DNA of 64,000 bases, from the NCBI RefSeq assembly GCF_018986735.1, contig NZ_CP065521.1:2294001-2358000 (forward strand), in the 5' to 3' direction. Position numbers and translations under genes: made by a program. This DNA comes from Schaalia sp. 19OD2882. GTDB lineage: Bacteria > Actinomycetota > Actinomycetes > Actinomycetales > Actinomycetaceae. The notes under the pieces are model-generated. The model saw nothing but the letters and a program-made list of their open reading frames with translations, searched no databases and was not told the DNA's origin. Positions 49,778-59,061 of this stretch are shown here, one piece after another; position 1 is the first letter of the stretch, and each line of letters begins with the position of its first letter.

Positions 49778-52576
49778 ATGCCTCCATCCATGCGACCAGC
49801 GCTCGCCGGAGCGGCGGCCCTCTGCCTCCTGCTCACGACCCTTCCCATGCAGGCGAACGCGCAGAGTCCGCGGCTCATCAACGTCGCACTCGGGAAAACC
49901 CCCACCACGAATGCGACCCTCCTTCACGGCGACGGCGACTCGACACAGCCCCAGGTCGCCATCCTCAACCCCGCCGCCGCCACCGACGGCGACACGCGAT
50001 ACGTCCCCGACGACGCCAATGTCACCAAAGTCCTCGCGGGCAAGGAATCAGGACGCCCCGATGACGACAACGGCTACGGCACCTGGAAGGACGTCTACCT
50101 CCAATACGACCTCGGACGGGCGCGCGACATCGCCCGCATACGCCTCTTCCGCAACGGTTACCCCGCAGCGGGCTCCACCTTCAAGAACGTCAAAGTCGAA
50201 GTCTCCGACACCGAGGACTTCGCGTCGTCGACCGTCCTCAGCGACACCGCCGACCACCGCGAGACCCGGGAGACCCAGTACCGGCCCCAAGTCGTCGAAC
50301 CGCAGGGCGGGCCCGTGAAGGCCCGCTACGTGCGCATCTGGCAGAAGGGTCACTTCATCGAGAACTTCAACGGCGCGTGGTCCGGCTACTCCAACGGAGT
50401 CGGATTCCGGGAGATCGAGGTCCTTGCAACGGCTGAATCGGGCGAAGAGACCCCGCAGGACGAACAACCCCGCAACCTCGCCCTCGGCAGAACCCCCTAC
50501 GTCTACGGCCTCGAACCGACGAATATCGCGGCGATATCCGACGGGCGCCTCGACGGCGACCCCGCCGTGCACAACAGTCTCGGGGAGCGCTGGCTCCAAT
50601 TCGAATACCGGAACTCCTATTCCCTGACGAAAGTCGTCCTCGCGCTCGAACCGGGAACCTACCGGAGCATCACCGTCGACGCGCGTCCGCAGGCATCCTC
50701 GACAACGGGGCGCGTCATCTACTCCGCGCGCGACATCGCAGTCGGCGAGCCCCCCATCGAGATCCCTCTGACAGATGAGGGGGTCCAGGCGAGCGCGATC
50801 CGCTTCACCGTCGAACGCGATTCGTCCTCACCCACGCGCTACCGCGAGATCGAGATCTGGGGAACGGGCGCCTCCTACGACGAGAGTGCCCCTGAATACA
50901 CGCCTCCGGCCAGCGAGTACAACACCCTCGTGTGGAGCGACGAATTCGACACCGACGCCGTCGACGAGAGCAAGTGGAACATCATCCAGGGGATGGCGAA
51001 CCACGGCGCCATCTACAACCGCGGCGCCGTCGGGATCGTCAAACGCGCGGGCGAGTCCTACCTGTCCATCGCCTCGCGCAACCACGGCACGACGAAGTCC
51101 CTCGTCGACGCCGTCGGCTGGGACCGGTACGGGGACCAGCAACTCGGCGACAACGTCACCTGGTCCTCCGGTCGCGTCGAATCCAAGAACAAGTTCTCCT
51201 TCGAGAACGGACGCATGGCGGTGCGCGCCAAGCCGAACGACAGCCGGGGCATCTGGCCGGCGATCTGGATGCTCGCCCAGGACGAGACCGGCCACGACGA
51301 GATCGACGTCCTCGAATACCTCGGCCAGAACCCCTGGGGGGCCTGGACGACGAACCACTACGGGATCCTCGGACTGAACAAGGCCTCCCACGGGCAGGAG
51401 AACTTCTCCCCGATCGCCTGGAGCCAGGAGTTCCACGTCTTCGAAGTCGAATGGTCGCCCGAACGGATCACGTGGTACATCGACGGCAAGCGCGTCTTGT
51501 CCTCCGAGAAGGGCAAACACCTCGACGGCATGCACTCCAGGCCCATGTTCCCGATCCTCGAGACGCAGGTCAACGGCGGATGGGTCGGCAATGTCGACCC
51601 CGCCGAACAGGAGACGAAGCAATCCAGCGAGTTCCTCGTCGACTGGGTCCGCGTCTACCAGAAGGAGGACCAGCCCAAGGTCCGATTCGACGACCTCGAG
51701 GAGGACGGCGGAACGACCGGATACGCGATGCGCCCGGTATCGCGCACCGACGGTCTGAGGACCCTGAGTACGGGGAGCCTCCAGTACGAGGACAAGAATC
51801 ACTTCTTCTACGGCGGACAGCCCCGATACGAGACCAGCAGGCTCGCAGTCGCCGACGACGCGACGGGCGAGCAGGCTCTCGTCTACGAGGTCCCCGCCGT
51901 CAAGGACGTCCATCTCACGACGTACTACCAGACCCTCAGGGACGGCAACGACACCGTTCCCGGACCGTGGGGCGAAGTTCTCCCGCACGGGCACTCCATT
52001 CGAGAGGTCGCCGACGGGGCCCTCGACTTCACCCTCATGCGCTCGACCGATGGGACGAACTGGCGGCCCGTCGCGATGACGACGGTCGAGAACTTCGTCG
52101 AACCTCATCCTGCCTACGCCCGCGCGACCTTCGACGCCCGCGGCCTTCCCGAGGACACGCGCTTCATCAAGATCGTCTTCCCGAAGTTCCCCAAGCGCGA
52201 TCAACAGGGCGAGCAGGAGCAGAACGATGTCGCCAACCCTCTCGTCGAGTCGGTGAGTCCCGTCGACGTTCAGCTCGCGAAGGTGACAGTGCTCCAGCGA
52301 GCGGTCGCCGAGCCCGCGCCTCCGACTCCGCCCGCCCCGCCGACGCCGACTCCGCCGGACACGGAGCAGCCGACTCCGCCGACGCCGACCCCGCCCTCGC
52401 CGGTTCCGCCGACACCGACTCCATCGGAGAGGGGACGGCCGGTGCCGCCCGCTCAGCCGACTTCCGGGAAGGGGTTGAACCTGGCGAAGACGGGCGGGCC
52501 CATCGCCCTGACCGTCGGCGCCGCCATCGCCCTGACCGTCGCCGGAACAGTTCTGCGCCGCAGAACCTCACGATGA
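49778..52576 (+). CDS. wall-anchored GH16 family glycosidase with two discoidin-like domains
   Basis: 932-residue surface enzyme. Signal peptide (ALAGAAALCLLLTTL, cut near NAQ). Two F5/8-type carbohydrate-binding domains at about 35-210 and 222-368. GH16 beta-jelly-roll at about 380-640, with catalytic motif EIDVLE: nucleophile E508, D510, acid/base E513. A further ~190-residue domain, a Pro/Thr linker, and a sortase signal LAKTG at 902-906 followed by a helix and RRRTSR complete it, so it is covalently attached to the wall. GH16 includes endo-beta-galactosidases, among them one from Clostridium perfringens releasing Gal-alpha-1,3-Gal. With the GH36 gene 24 bases downstream, an endo-acting galactosidase on host or dietary glycans is likely but not proven. 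Confidence 0.88.
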   Translation: MPPSMRPALAGAAALCLLLTTLPMQANAQSPRLINVALGKTPTTNATLLHGDGDSTQPQVAILNPAAATDGDTRYVPDDANVTKVLAGKESGRPDDDNGYGTWKDVYLQYDLGRARDIARIRLFRNGYPAAGSTFKNVKVEVSDTEDFASSTVLSDTADHRETRETQYRPQVVEPQGGPVKARYVRIWQKGHFIENFNGAWSGYSNGVGFREIEVLATAESGEETPQDEQPRNLALGRTPYVYGLEPTNIAAISDGRLDGDPAVHNSLGERWLQFEYRNSYSLTKVVLALEPGTYRSITVDARPQASSTTGRVIYSARDIAVGEPPIEIPLTDEGVQASAIRFTVERDSSSPTRYREIEIWGTGASYDESAPEYTPPASEYNTLVWSDEFDTDAVDESKWNIIQGMANHGAIYNRGAVGIVKRAGESYLSIASRNHGTTKSLVDAVGWDRYGDQQLGDNVTWSSGRVESKNKFSFENGRMAVRAKPNDSRGIWPAIWMLAQDETGHDEIDVLEYLGQNPWGAWTTNHYGILGLNKASHGQENFSPIAWSQEFHVFEVEWSPERITWYIDGKRVLSSEKGKHLDGMHSRPMFPILETQVNGGWVGNVDPAEQETKQSSEFLVDWVRVYQKEDQPKVRFDDLEEDGGTTGYAMRPVSRTDGLRTLSTGSLQYEDKNHFFYGGQPRYETSRLAVADDATGEQALVYEVPAVKDVHLTTYYQTLRDGNDTVPGPWGEVLPHGHSIREVADGALDFTLMRSTDGTNWRPVAMTTVENFVEPHPAYARATFDARGLPEDTRFIKIVFPKFPKRDQQGEQEQNDVANPLVESVSPVDVQLAKVTVLQRAVAEPAPPTPPAPPTPTPPDTEQPTPPTPTPPSPVPPTPTPSERGRPVPPAQPTSGKGLNLAKTGGPIALTVGAAIALTVAGTVLRRRTSR

Positions 52577-52599
52577 CGACCCGCTGAGAAGAGAAGACC

Positions 52600-54774
52600 A
52601 TGTCCCGAACCCACGTCCGCCTCGTGAGCCCGACCCCCGCGCCCCGCCCGCTCCGCGGCGCCGAGCCCACCGAACTCGTCCTCTCCTTCGACGACGACTC
52701 CCTCCCGAGGATCGTCTACTGGGGAGAAGCCGTCATGGACGCGGATGAGCGGTCGGACGAGGCCGCCGGCATCGACCTCGTCGCCGTCGAACGCGCCCAG
52801 GTCATGGCGGCCGGCGTCGAGGAGGCGGAGGCCCCGAGCCTCCTGCCGACCCAGGCGGAGGGATGGACCGGGACGCCGATGCTCTCCGTTCACCGCGAGG
52901 GCGTGGAGATCCATCCACTCTTCACCGTCTCCTCCGTGCGGTCCTCGGCCTCGACGTGCACTGTCGAGGCCGAGGACCGCCGAGCCGGGCTCGCGCTCCG
53001 ATTCGACATCGAGATCGACGAGTTCGGCCTCGTCCACCACCGCGCCGCCCTGACCAACACCGGCGGCGACGACCTCGCCGTCCACCGCCTCTGGCTCACC
53101 CTGCCCCTTCCCGCAGACACCGCCGAACTCGCCACCCACACGGGTCACCACATGCGAGAGCGCTCCGCCCAACGGCACCCCCTCGTCGACGGGCTCTTCG
53201 CGAAGGAGACCTGGGTCGGCAGACCCGACTTCGATGCGACGACCCTCATCCTCGCCGGCGAATCCGGATTCGGCTTCGAGAAGGGCGCCGTGCGCGCGGC
53301 CCACCTCGCCTGGAGCGGAAACTCCACCCACTTCGCCGTGCGCACCCCCTACACCCACGGCCTCATCGGTGCCGGAGAACTCCTCGCCGCCGGCGAAGCG
53401 GTCCTCGGCCCCGGATGCGCCTACACGACCCCCGACCTCATCGCCTCCTGGGCCGAGGGCGTCGACGCCCTCGCCTCGCGCTACCACGACCTCGTGAGAT
53501 CCCAGCACCCCGGATTCGCCGCCGAAGCCCGGCCCGTCACCCTCAACACCTGGGAGGCCTTCTACTTCGACCACGACATCGACAAGATGACGCGCCTGGC
53601 CCGCATCGGCGCCGAAATCGGAGTCGAGCGCTTCGTCGTCGACGACGGTTGGTTCGCCGGCAGGCGCGATGACACGCGCGCCTTGGGCGACTGGGAGGCC
53701 GACGCGGACCTGTGGCCCCACGGACTGCGGCCCCTCTCCGACCTCGTCCACTCCCTCGGAATGGAGTTCGGAGTCTGGGTAGAACCCGAAATGATCAGCC
53801 CCGACTCCCGCCTCGCCAGGAGCCACCCCGACTGGATCCTGCGCCCCGCAGCCGACAGGCTCCCCCTCGCCGGACGCCACCAACAGGTTCTCGACCTGGC
53901 GAATCCGCACGTCGAAGAGCACATCCTCGACACCCTGTCCGCCCTCGTCGAACGCGAGGGCATCGACTACCTGAAATGGGATCACAACCGCTTCGTCATC
54001 GAGGCCCTCTCCCCGGCGACCCGGCGGCCGGCCGTCCACGACCAGACCCTCGCCCTCTACCGGATCATCGACGCCCTGAAAGAGGGCCATCCCGGCCTCG
54101 AGATCGAATCCTGCGCCTCCGGAGGCGGAAGGATCGACCTCGCGATCCTGTCGCGCACCGACCGCGTCTGGGCCTCCGACTGCACCGACCCCCTCGAACG
54201 AGTGGACATCCAACGGGGGACGTCTCTGCTGGTGCCGCCCGAAATGATCGGAGCCCACATCGCCCAGTCCCCGTCGCACATGACGGGCCGGGCCACGAGC
54301 CTGTCGACGAGGGCGGCGGTCGCGCTCACCGGACACCTCGGCATCGAATGGAACCTTCTCGACGCCGACGAGGCCGACTTCGATCGACTGCGACGATGGG
54401 TCGACCTGCACAAGACGATCCGCGGACTCGACTGGTGCGCCGTCCACGCGGACACCGCGGACCCGGCGATCCGGGTGGACGGGCTCGTCTCCGCTCAGGG
54501 ACGCTCCATTTGGCGCTTCACTGCACTCGCGACATCGCAGCACTACCCCTACGGGCTCATCCGCCTGCCCGGCCTGCGCAACGCCCTCCACCGCATCCGC
54601 CCGTTCGGCGGGCCCGAACTCTACGAGACGATGGCGCCCGCCGCGCTGTCCGCGCTCGAATGGTGGAATGACGAGGGCGCCCTCGTCCCCGGAGCGGTCC
54701 TGAGCCGATGGGGGATCCGCCCGCCGCACCTCCTGCCCGGTTCGGCCGTCCTCATCGAGGTCGAGGAGGTCTGA
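52600..54774 (+). CDS. GH36 alpha-galactosidase
   Basis: 724-residue cytoplasmic glycosidase that removes terminal alpha-galactose (melibiose, raffinose or alpha-galactosyl glycans). N-terminal beta-sandwich to about 300, then the barrel. Catalytic features: nucleophile D461 in KWDHNR, acid/base D527 in WASDCTDPLER, the FVVDDGWFAGR strand and GVWVEPEMISPDS. No signal peptide, so it acts on imported sugar. It is 24 bases after the GH16 gene, in one transcript, under operator 2. Partners: extracellular cutting by GH16, uptake by the divergent ABC importer. Confidence 0.95.
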   Translation: MSRTHVRLVSPTPAPRPLRGAEPTELVLSFDDDSLPRIVYWGEAVMDADERSDEAAGIDLVAVERAQVMAAGVEEAEAPSLLPTQAEGWTGTPMLSVHREGVEIHPLFTVSSVRSSASTCTVEAEDRRAGLALRFDIEIDEFGLVHHRAALTNTGGDDLAVHRLWLTLPLPADTAELATHTGHHMRERSAQRHPLVDGLFAKETWVGRPDFDATTLILAGESGFGFEKGAVRAAHLAWSGNSTHFAVRTPYTHGLIGAGELLAAGEAVLGPGCAYTTPDLIASWAEGVDALASRYHDLVRSQHPGFAAEARPVTLNTWEAFYFDHDIDKMTRLARIGAEIGVERFVVDDGWFAGRRDDTRALGDWEADADLWPHGLRPLSDLVHSLGMEFGVWVEPEMISPDSRLARSHPDWILRPAADRLPLAGRHQQVLDLANPHVEEHILDTLSALVEREGIDYLKWDHNRFVIEALSPATRRPAVHDQTLALYRIIDALKEGHPGLEIESCASGGGRIDLAILSRTDRVWASDCTDPLERVDIQRGTSLLVPPEMIGAHIAQSPSHMTGRATSLSTRAAVALTGHLGIEWNLLDADEADFDRLRRWVDLHKTIRGLDWCAVHADTADPAIRVDGLVSAQGRSIWRFTALATSQHYPYGLIRLPGLRNALHRIRPFGGPELYETMAPAALSALEWWNDEGALVPGAVLSRWGIRPPHLLPGSAVLIEVEEV

Positions 54775-54837
54775 GGGGCCCAGCGGGCCGAGCGCCCATC
54801 GGCGCCTGTGAGAGGGCGCGCGGACTACGCTGGTCGC

Positions 54838-55149
54838 ATGCTCTTCGCCTTCTCCGTCTCCCCCATGACCTCCGAGCAGCCCGACGGATCCGTCTCCGAC
54901 GCGGTGGCCGCCGCCGTGCGCGTCGTGCGCGAGTCTGGCCTGCCCCACGAGACCACATCGATGTTCACCACCATCGAGGGCGAATGGGACCAGGTCATGC
55001 CGGTCATCCAGCGCGCCTGTGACGCCGTGCTGGCCGTCACCCCGCGCGCCGGCTTGGTGCTCAAGGCGGACCTGCGGCCCGGGCGCAGCGGCGAGATGAC
55101 CGCGAAGCTCGACCGACTGGAGGCCGCCATCGAAAGGCTCGACCACTGA
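54838..55149 (+). CDS. thiamine-binding protein (DUF77/MTH1187 family)
   Basis: 103-residue small protein of the thiamine-binding YqgV/MTH1187 family (PF01910). Pattern: LFAFSVSPMTSEQPDGSVSDAVAAAVRVVRESGLPHE, then TTIEGEWDQVMPVIQRACDAV and VLKADLRPGRSGEMTAKLDR. Members bind thiamine-type ligands in solution; physiological role unclear. ATG at 54838, 61 bases after the GH36 stop. A hairpin follows at 55164. Confidence 0.85.
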   Translation: MLFAFSVSPMTSEQPDGSVSDAVAAAVRVVRESGLPHETTSMFTTIEGEWDQVMPVIQRACDAVLAVTPRAGLVLKADLRPGRSGEMTAKLDRLEAAIERLDH

Positions 55150-55163
55150 CGGGCGCACCGGCG

Positions 55164-55189
55164 GCGCCCTCGTCGGGGGACGAGGGCGC
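55164..55189 (+). terminator. hairpin terminator before gluQ
   Basis: Perfect 11-bp stem GCGCCCTCGTC / GACGAGGGCGC with a GGGG loop, 15 bases after the thiamine-binding gene. It ends right where the first possible gluQ start begins. One more use of the GACGAGGGCG arm. Confidence 0.7.
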
Positions 55190-55190
55190 G

Positions 55191-56120
55191 GTGGTGGAGA
55201 CAGGGGCGGTGGGCGCCGGGCGCTTCGCCCCTTCCCCCACGGGTGACCTGCACGTGGGCAACCTGCGCACCGCGATTCTCGCGTGGTTGTGGGCGCGGGC
55301 CAGCGGGCGGCGCTTCGTCGTGCGCGTGGAGGACATCGACCGGGTGCGTTCGGGTTCCGCCGAGCGGCAGCTGGCCGACCTCGCCGAGATCGGCCTGGAC
55401 TGGGACGGGCGGGTCCTGGTCCAGACCAGCCGCCATGACGCCCACACCCGGGCCCTGGAGCAGCTGCGCGTAGGCGGGATGGTCTTCGAGTGCTACTGCT
55501 CGCGCAAGGAGATTCGTGAGGCCGGCTCCGCCCCGCACGTCCCGCCCGGCCACTACCCGGGGACCTGCGCGGATCTTGACGAGGACGTCCGCGCGGCACG
55601 CCGCGCGGAATTGGCCGCCGCGGGCCGCGCGCCCGCATTGCGTTTCCGGGCGCCCGAGCCCGAGTGGACGGTGGAGGACGAGTTGCACGGCGAGTTCACC
55701 GGACCGGTCGACCAATTCGTCGTGTGGCGCTCGGACGGGGCGCCGGCCTACAACCTGGCCGTGGTCGTGGACGACGCCTTTCAAGGGGTTGACCAAGTGA
55801 CGCGCGGGGATGACCTGCTCTCACAGGCTCCCGCGCAGGCGGCGTTGGCCACTGCACTGGGGCTGGCGATGCCGACCTACGTTCACGTGCCGCTGTCGCT
55901 GTCGGTTTCAGGGGCTCGTCTGGCCAAGCGCGACGGGGCGGTGACCCTGCCCGATCTGCATTCGCTCGGGTGGAGCACGGCTGACGTCCTCCAGTGGATC
56001 GGCGCATCGCTCGAGGTCGATGGCGCGCGGTCGGTGGCAGACCTGCGTGAGGCGCTGCCTCTCGCGGCCCTGCGTGCCATGCCGCTGAAGCCGTGGACAG
56101 TGGTGCCGCCCGCCACCTGA
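55191..56120 (+). CDS. gluQ: glutamyl-Q tRNA(Asp) synthetase
   Basis: 309-residue truncated glutamyl-tRNA synthetase paralogue lacking the anticodon-binding half. It attaches glutamate to queuosine at position 34 of tRNA-Asp. Motifs: FAPSPTGDLHVGNLRTA (HIGH-type), RVEDIDRVR, YCSRKEIREAG zinc-region remnant, DQVTRGDDLL, and LAKRDGAVTL (KMSKS-type). Start options are GTG 55191 or GTG 55209; the later one has AGGGG upstream and keeps clear of the hairpin. The tRNA-Asp(GTC) substrate type is encoded at 9242. Confidence 0.9.
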   Translation: MVETGAVGAGRFAPSPTGDLHVGNLRTAILAWLWARASGRRFVVRVEDIDRVRSGSAERQLADLAEIGLDWDGRVLVQTSRHDAHTRALEQLRVGGMVFECYCSRKEIREAGSAPHVPPGHYPGTCADLDEDVRAARRAELAAAGRAPALRFRAPEPEWTVEDELHGEFTGPVDQFVVWRSDGAPAYNLAVVVDDAFQGVDQVTRGDDLLSQAPAQAALATALGLAMPTYVHVPLSLSVSGARLAKRDGAVTLPDLHSLGWSTADVLQWIGASLEVDGARSVADLREALPLAALRAMPLKPWTVVPPAT

Positions 56121-56204
56121 GGCCGTCGAGGCGCGGTGCCACACCCGCCCCGCCCTCGTCCCGCACCCGACCGAACCCACACGCGCCGTGACAGACTGGT
56201 CCGC

Positions 56205-56582
56205 ATGGATCTGTGGTCGCAACTCATCGGACGCAAGGACCCGACCTTGGTGGTCGTCGAAGCGGAGGGGTGGCTGACCCTGCCGACCACTGCCGCCGTG
56301 GAGCGCGCGATGGAGCGTCGCTGCGCGAAAGAGGCCTGGACGGACGCCTCCTCGGAGCAGGGGCACGAGTTCCACGTGCTTGTCGTGCGGCCGGGGTCCA
56401 TGTTCGGGCTGGGCAACAGGCTGCAGATCCAGTCCCTCGGCGACGTGCTGGCGGATCTGGACCCTGAGGTCTCACGTGCGGCAATCGAGCAGATGGCCGC
56501 CGATTCGGTGACCACCACGGCCGCGCGAGCCTTGGCGCGCAAGGACGAGGGCGGGGCCTGGCAGGTGAAGGTCGCCATCTGA
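56205..56582 (+). CDS. uncharacterised 125-residue protein
   Basis: Small soluble protein (MDLWSQLIGRKDPTLVVVEA) with mixed charge, no membrane segment or signal. A conserved-looking block RPGSMFGLGNRLQIQSLGDVL stands in the middle. I do not recognise the family. ATG at 56205; preceded by a gap of 84 bases after gluQ. Codon use is normal for the genome, supporting a real gene. Confidence 0.6.
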   Translation: MDLWSQLIGRKDPTLVVVEAEGWLTLPTTAAVERAMERRCAKEAWTDASSEQGHEFHVLVVRPGSMFGLGNRLQIQSLGDVLADLDPEVSRAAIEQMAADSVTTTAARALARKDEGGAWQVKVAI

Positions 56583-56596
56583 GAGGGGCCACCAAC

Positions 56597-56896
56597 TTGT
56601 CGACAAATGATGACTTCATGTCGCGTGGACCCGAGTCGTCCACGCGGCCCGCACAGGAGGTCACGCCATGGAGGAATCGCCGAACCTCTCCAGACTCAAA
56701 GGCACGTGCCGGGCGCTGTCCGCCGAAGCCCGGGCGGCGCAGATTGGGAATCACGAACGTCAATCCGTCGAAGCTGGAGAACGGTCGCATCAGCGCAGTC
56801 AGGCTCGACACGTTGAGCGCCCTGTGCGAGGAACTCGACTGCCAGTCGGGAGACCTGCTCGAATACGAGCCCGATGAAGGGACCAGCCATGAGTGA
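56597..56896 (+). pseudogene. XRE-type regulator remnant next to a VanZ-like gene
   Basis: The last 50 codons match the HTH_26-type XRE pattern very well: GITNVNPSKLENGRISAVRLDTLSALCEELDCQSGDLLEYEPDE. The part before it should hold the first half of the helix-turn-helix but reads as Arg/Pro-rich nonsense in all frames, so the N-terminal half seems lost or scrambled. Overlaps the next ATG by 8 bases, as such regulators usually do with their membrane-protein partners. Treated as a truncated gene; a rescue by assembly error is possible. Confidence 0.5.
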
Positions 56897-57392
56897 TGAT
56901 GACCGCCCGGTCGTCGGCGCGAGGATCCTGCTTGCGGTCTACCTTGTCCTGCTGGTGTGGGTCGTCCTGTTCAAGACCCAGTTCTCGCTGGACGACATCG
57001 GCTCCATTCGCAGCCTCAACCTGGTGCCGTTCCGCTACGAGACCGAGACCTCCTGGCACCTGCGAGAGGTGCTCGACAATGTCGTCCTGTTCATCCCCTT
57101 CGGCGCGTACCTGCGCATGGCGGCGGACCGAATCCCCGTCGCCACGACGATCCTCGTCGTCGCGGTAGGGAGCCTCTGTCTTGAGCTGGCTCAGTACGTC
57201 CTGGCCGTCGGCGCCTCAGACGTCACGGACCTCATCACGAACACGGTTGGCGGGGCACTCGGCGCCCTCGCCCATGCCGCCCTGAGCAGGTTCGTGGACA
57301 GGGGTGTGCTCGACAAGGTGCTTCTGATCGTCTCGGGGATCCTCATGGGGGTCGCGGTGGCGGGCGCGCTCTTCCTCATCTGGATGAACTGA
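56889..57392 (+). CDS. VanZ-like family membrane protein
   Basis: 167-residue protein with about four helices of the VanZ-like family (PF04892). Motifs: YLVLLVWVVLFKTQFSLDDI, SLNLVPFRYE, NVVLFIPFGAYLRM, and LCLELAQYVLAVGASDVTDLITNTVGGALG, all typical. Role in most bacteria unknown; VanZ itself raises teicoplanin resistance. ATG at 56889, overlapping the regulator remnant, which suggests the pair was once co-expressed. Confidence 0.83.
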   Translation: MSDDDRPVVGARILLAVYLVLLVWVVLFKTQFSLDDIGSIRSLNLVPFRYETETSWHLREVLDNVVLFIPFGAYLRMAADRIPVATTILVVAVGSLCLELAQYVLAVGASDVTDLITNTVGGALGALAHAALSRFVDRGVLDKVLLIVSGILMGVAVAGALFLIWMN

Positions 57393-57532
57393 GGCGCCGG
57401 CCGTGGCGGGTGGGGACGAGGGCGGGGCCGGACCTGACACAGGACCACATCGTCGTCACCAGAAGCGTAGAAATGCCCGAAATTCGATATACAGGACTAG
57501 AAATGAGTAGTTTTCACGTCTAGGCTCTTCAC

Positions 57533-58726
57533 ATGGACAGCGTGCTCGATCCCTTCACCCCCGGCTCCGACCGGAAGCCATTGGTTCTCGAAGGTCGGGA
57601 CGCCGACCTCGAGGCCTTCGAAGCATTGGTCACACGTGCACGGAATCACTTGCCCGTGTCCCGTCCGCTGCTTCTGACCGGGCTCAGGGGTGTCGGGAAG
57701 ACGGTCCTGCTGACCGAGATGCTTCAGAAGTCGGAGGCAGCGGGCTGGGCGACCGTGAAGTTCGAAGCAACCTCCGACCGGCACGGTCCGACCGAGGCAC
57801 GCTCCGCCTTGGCAAGCGGCTTCGTGAAGGCGTCACTGCGACAGCAGGCCCGCGCCACCACGGAGGCGATCACTCAGATGCTGAAAACCATCACGTCCTT
57901 CCAGATTTCTCTGGGAGTCGAGTCCGTATCGCTCGGAGTCGAGCGCGACCCTGGGCGCGCCTCGACCCGGAACCTTGAGTTGGACCTGCTGGACACCGTT
58001 GTCGACATGGCGACTGCCTTGAAGCACGAGGGGAAGGGACTTGCCGTCCTGATCGACGAGTTCCAGGACCTCGATGACGACCTCATGCGGGCCCTCCTTT
58101 CGGCGCAGCACGAAGCAACGCAGCGTGACTTGCCCTTCTACATCGTTGGCGCAGGATTGCCGAGCCTCCCGCAAAGACTGGTCGAAGTCAGCTCCTACAC
58201 GGAGCGCATGTTCGAGCATCGAGTCATCGACCGCTTGGGCGAAGCCGAAAGGAAACGCGCCTTGCGAGTCCCGATCGAGCACTCGGAGGTGGCAATCGAG
58301 GAAGCCGCCGTGGAGATTCTTGCCGAGGCCTCCGGCGGATACCCCTACTTCATCCAGGAGTTCGGCAGTGCCCTGTGGCGCGTTGCCGAACATGGTCCTC
58401 TGACGCGTGAACACGCGCTCCGGGCACGGGAAGAGGGAACTCGCGTGTTGGACGAGACCTTCTTCGCCACACGGTGGGCGCGCGCGACTCCCGCTGAGCG
58501 CAAGTACATGATTCAGATGTCCGTGGACAAGGACTCCTCCACCCGTACCTCGGACATCGCAGACAGAACGGGCAGACCCCCAACCTCCTTCGGCCCGATC
58601 CGCGCCAAGCTGATCTCGAAGGGTTTGATCTACACGCCCGAGCGCGGTCACGTGGCGTTCACCGTTCCCGGCTTCGCCGGTTTCATCGAACGCGTCGGCG
58701 AAGAAGGCGCCGACTCACCCGCGTGA
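57533..58726 (+). CDS. AAA-type ATPase (Orc1/Cdc6-like STAND group)
   Basis: 397-residue cytoplasmic ATPase. Walker A GLRGVGKT at 50-57, Walker B LAVLIDEFQDL at 170-180, a sensor-like region IVGAGLPSLPQRLVE, then a C-terminal winged-helix-like segment (RTSDIADRTGRPPTSFGPIRAKLISKGLIYTP). No partner gene is adjacent. The upstream 140 bases are AT-richer than the surroundings, with two copies of TAGAAATG, and the gene's own codon use is slightly less GC-biased than its neighbours. This hints at separate ancestry. Its stop codon lies inside the first repeat of the 58723 array. Function unknown. Confidence 0.78.
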   Translation: MDSVLDPFTPGSDRKPLVLEGRDADLEAFEALVTRARNHLPVSRPLLLTGLRGVGKTVLLTEMLQKSEAAGWATVKFEATSDRHGPTEARSALASGFVKASLRQQARATTEAITQMLKTITSFQISLGVESVSLGVERDPGRASTRNLELDLLDTVVDMATALKHEGKGLAVLIDEFQDLDDDLMRALLSAQHEATQRDLPFYIVGAGLPSLPQRLVEVSSYTERMFEHRVIDRLGEAERKRALRVPIEHSEVAIEEAAVEILAEASGGYPYFIQEFGSALWRVAEHGPLTREHALRAREEGTRVLDETFFATRWARATPAERKYMIQMSVDKDSSTRTSDIADRTGRPPTSFGPIRAKLISKGLIYTPERGHVAFTVPGFAGFIERVGEEGADSPA

Positions 58727-58756
58727 GATTCGTCCATCACTCCGCGAGATTCGTCC
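58723..58756 (-). repeat. two GGACGAATCTCRC repeats, 21-bp phased (array A)
   Basis: Reversed copies at 58723-58735 and 58744-58756, exactly 21 bases apart. The first overlaps the last codons and stop of the AAA ATPase gene. Orientation is opposite to arrays B and C. Confidence 0.6.
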
Positions 58757-58858
58757 TTCAGGCTCTTCAGGTCGACTCCCGACACAGGGGGAAGGGATGG
58801 AGGAGGGCTTAAAATACGCAGAACCCCCGCCGGTGGATCGCACCGATGGGGGCCGCAG

Positions 58859-58931
58859 CGCGCTCGAAGGGACTCGAACCCCCAACCTTCTGATCCGTAG
58901 TCAGATGCTCTATCCATTGAGCTACGAGCGC
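58859..58931 (-). tRNA. tRNA-Arg (ACG)
   Basis: Minus-strand cloverleaf: acceptor GCGCTCG/CGAGCGC, D-arm AGCTCAATGGATAGAGC, anticodon ACG in CTGACTACGGATCAG, T-arm GGGGGTTCGAGTCCC. No encoded CCA. The ACG anticodon is converted to ICG by TadA (38506). Confidence 0.95.
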
Positions 58932-59061
58932 TGTGCCGGACTGGCTGAGTAGAACTCTACGCTCAGGAACCTTCCCAGCACAAACTGACCAATGGGCAAT
59001 GGATCACACGGCCTCCCTCACGAGCCACCACCCCTGCACAGTGACTGGGAAACCAGCCGTT

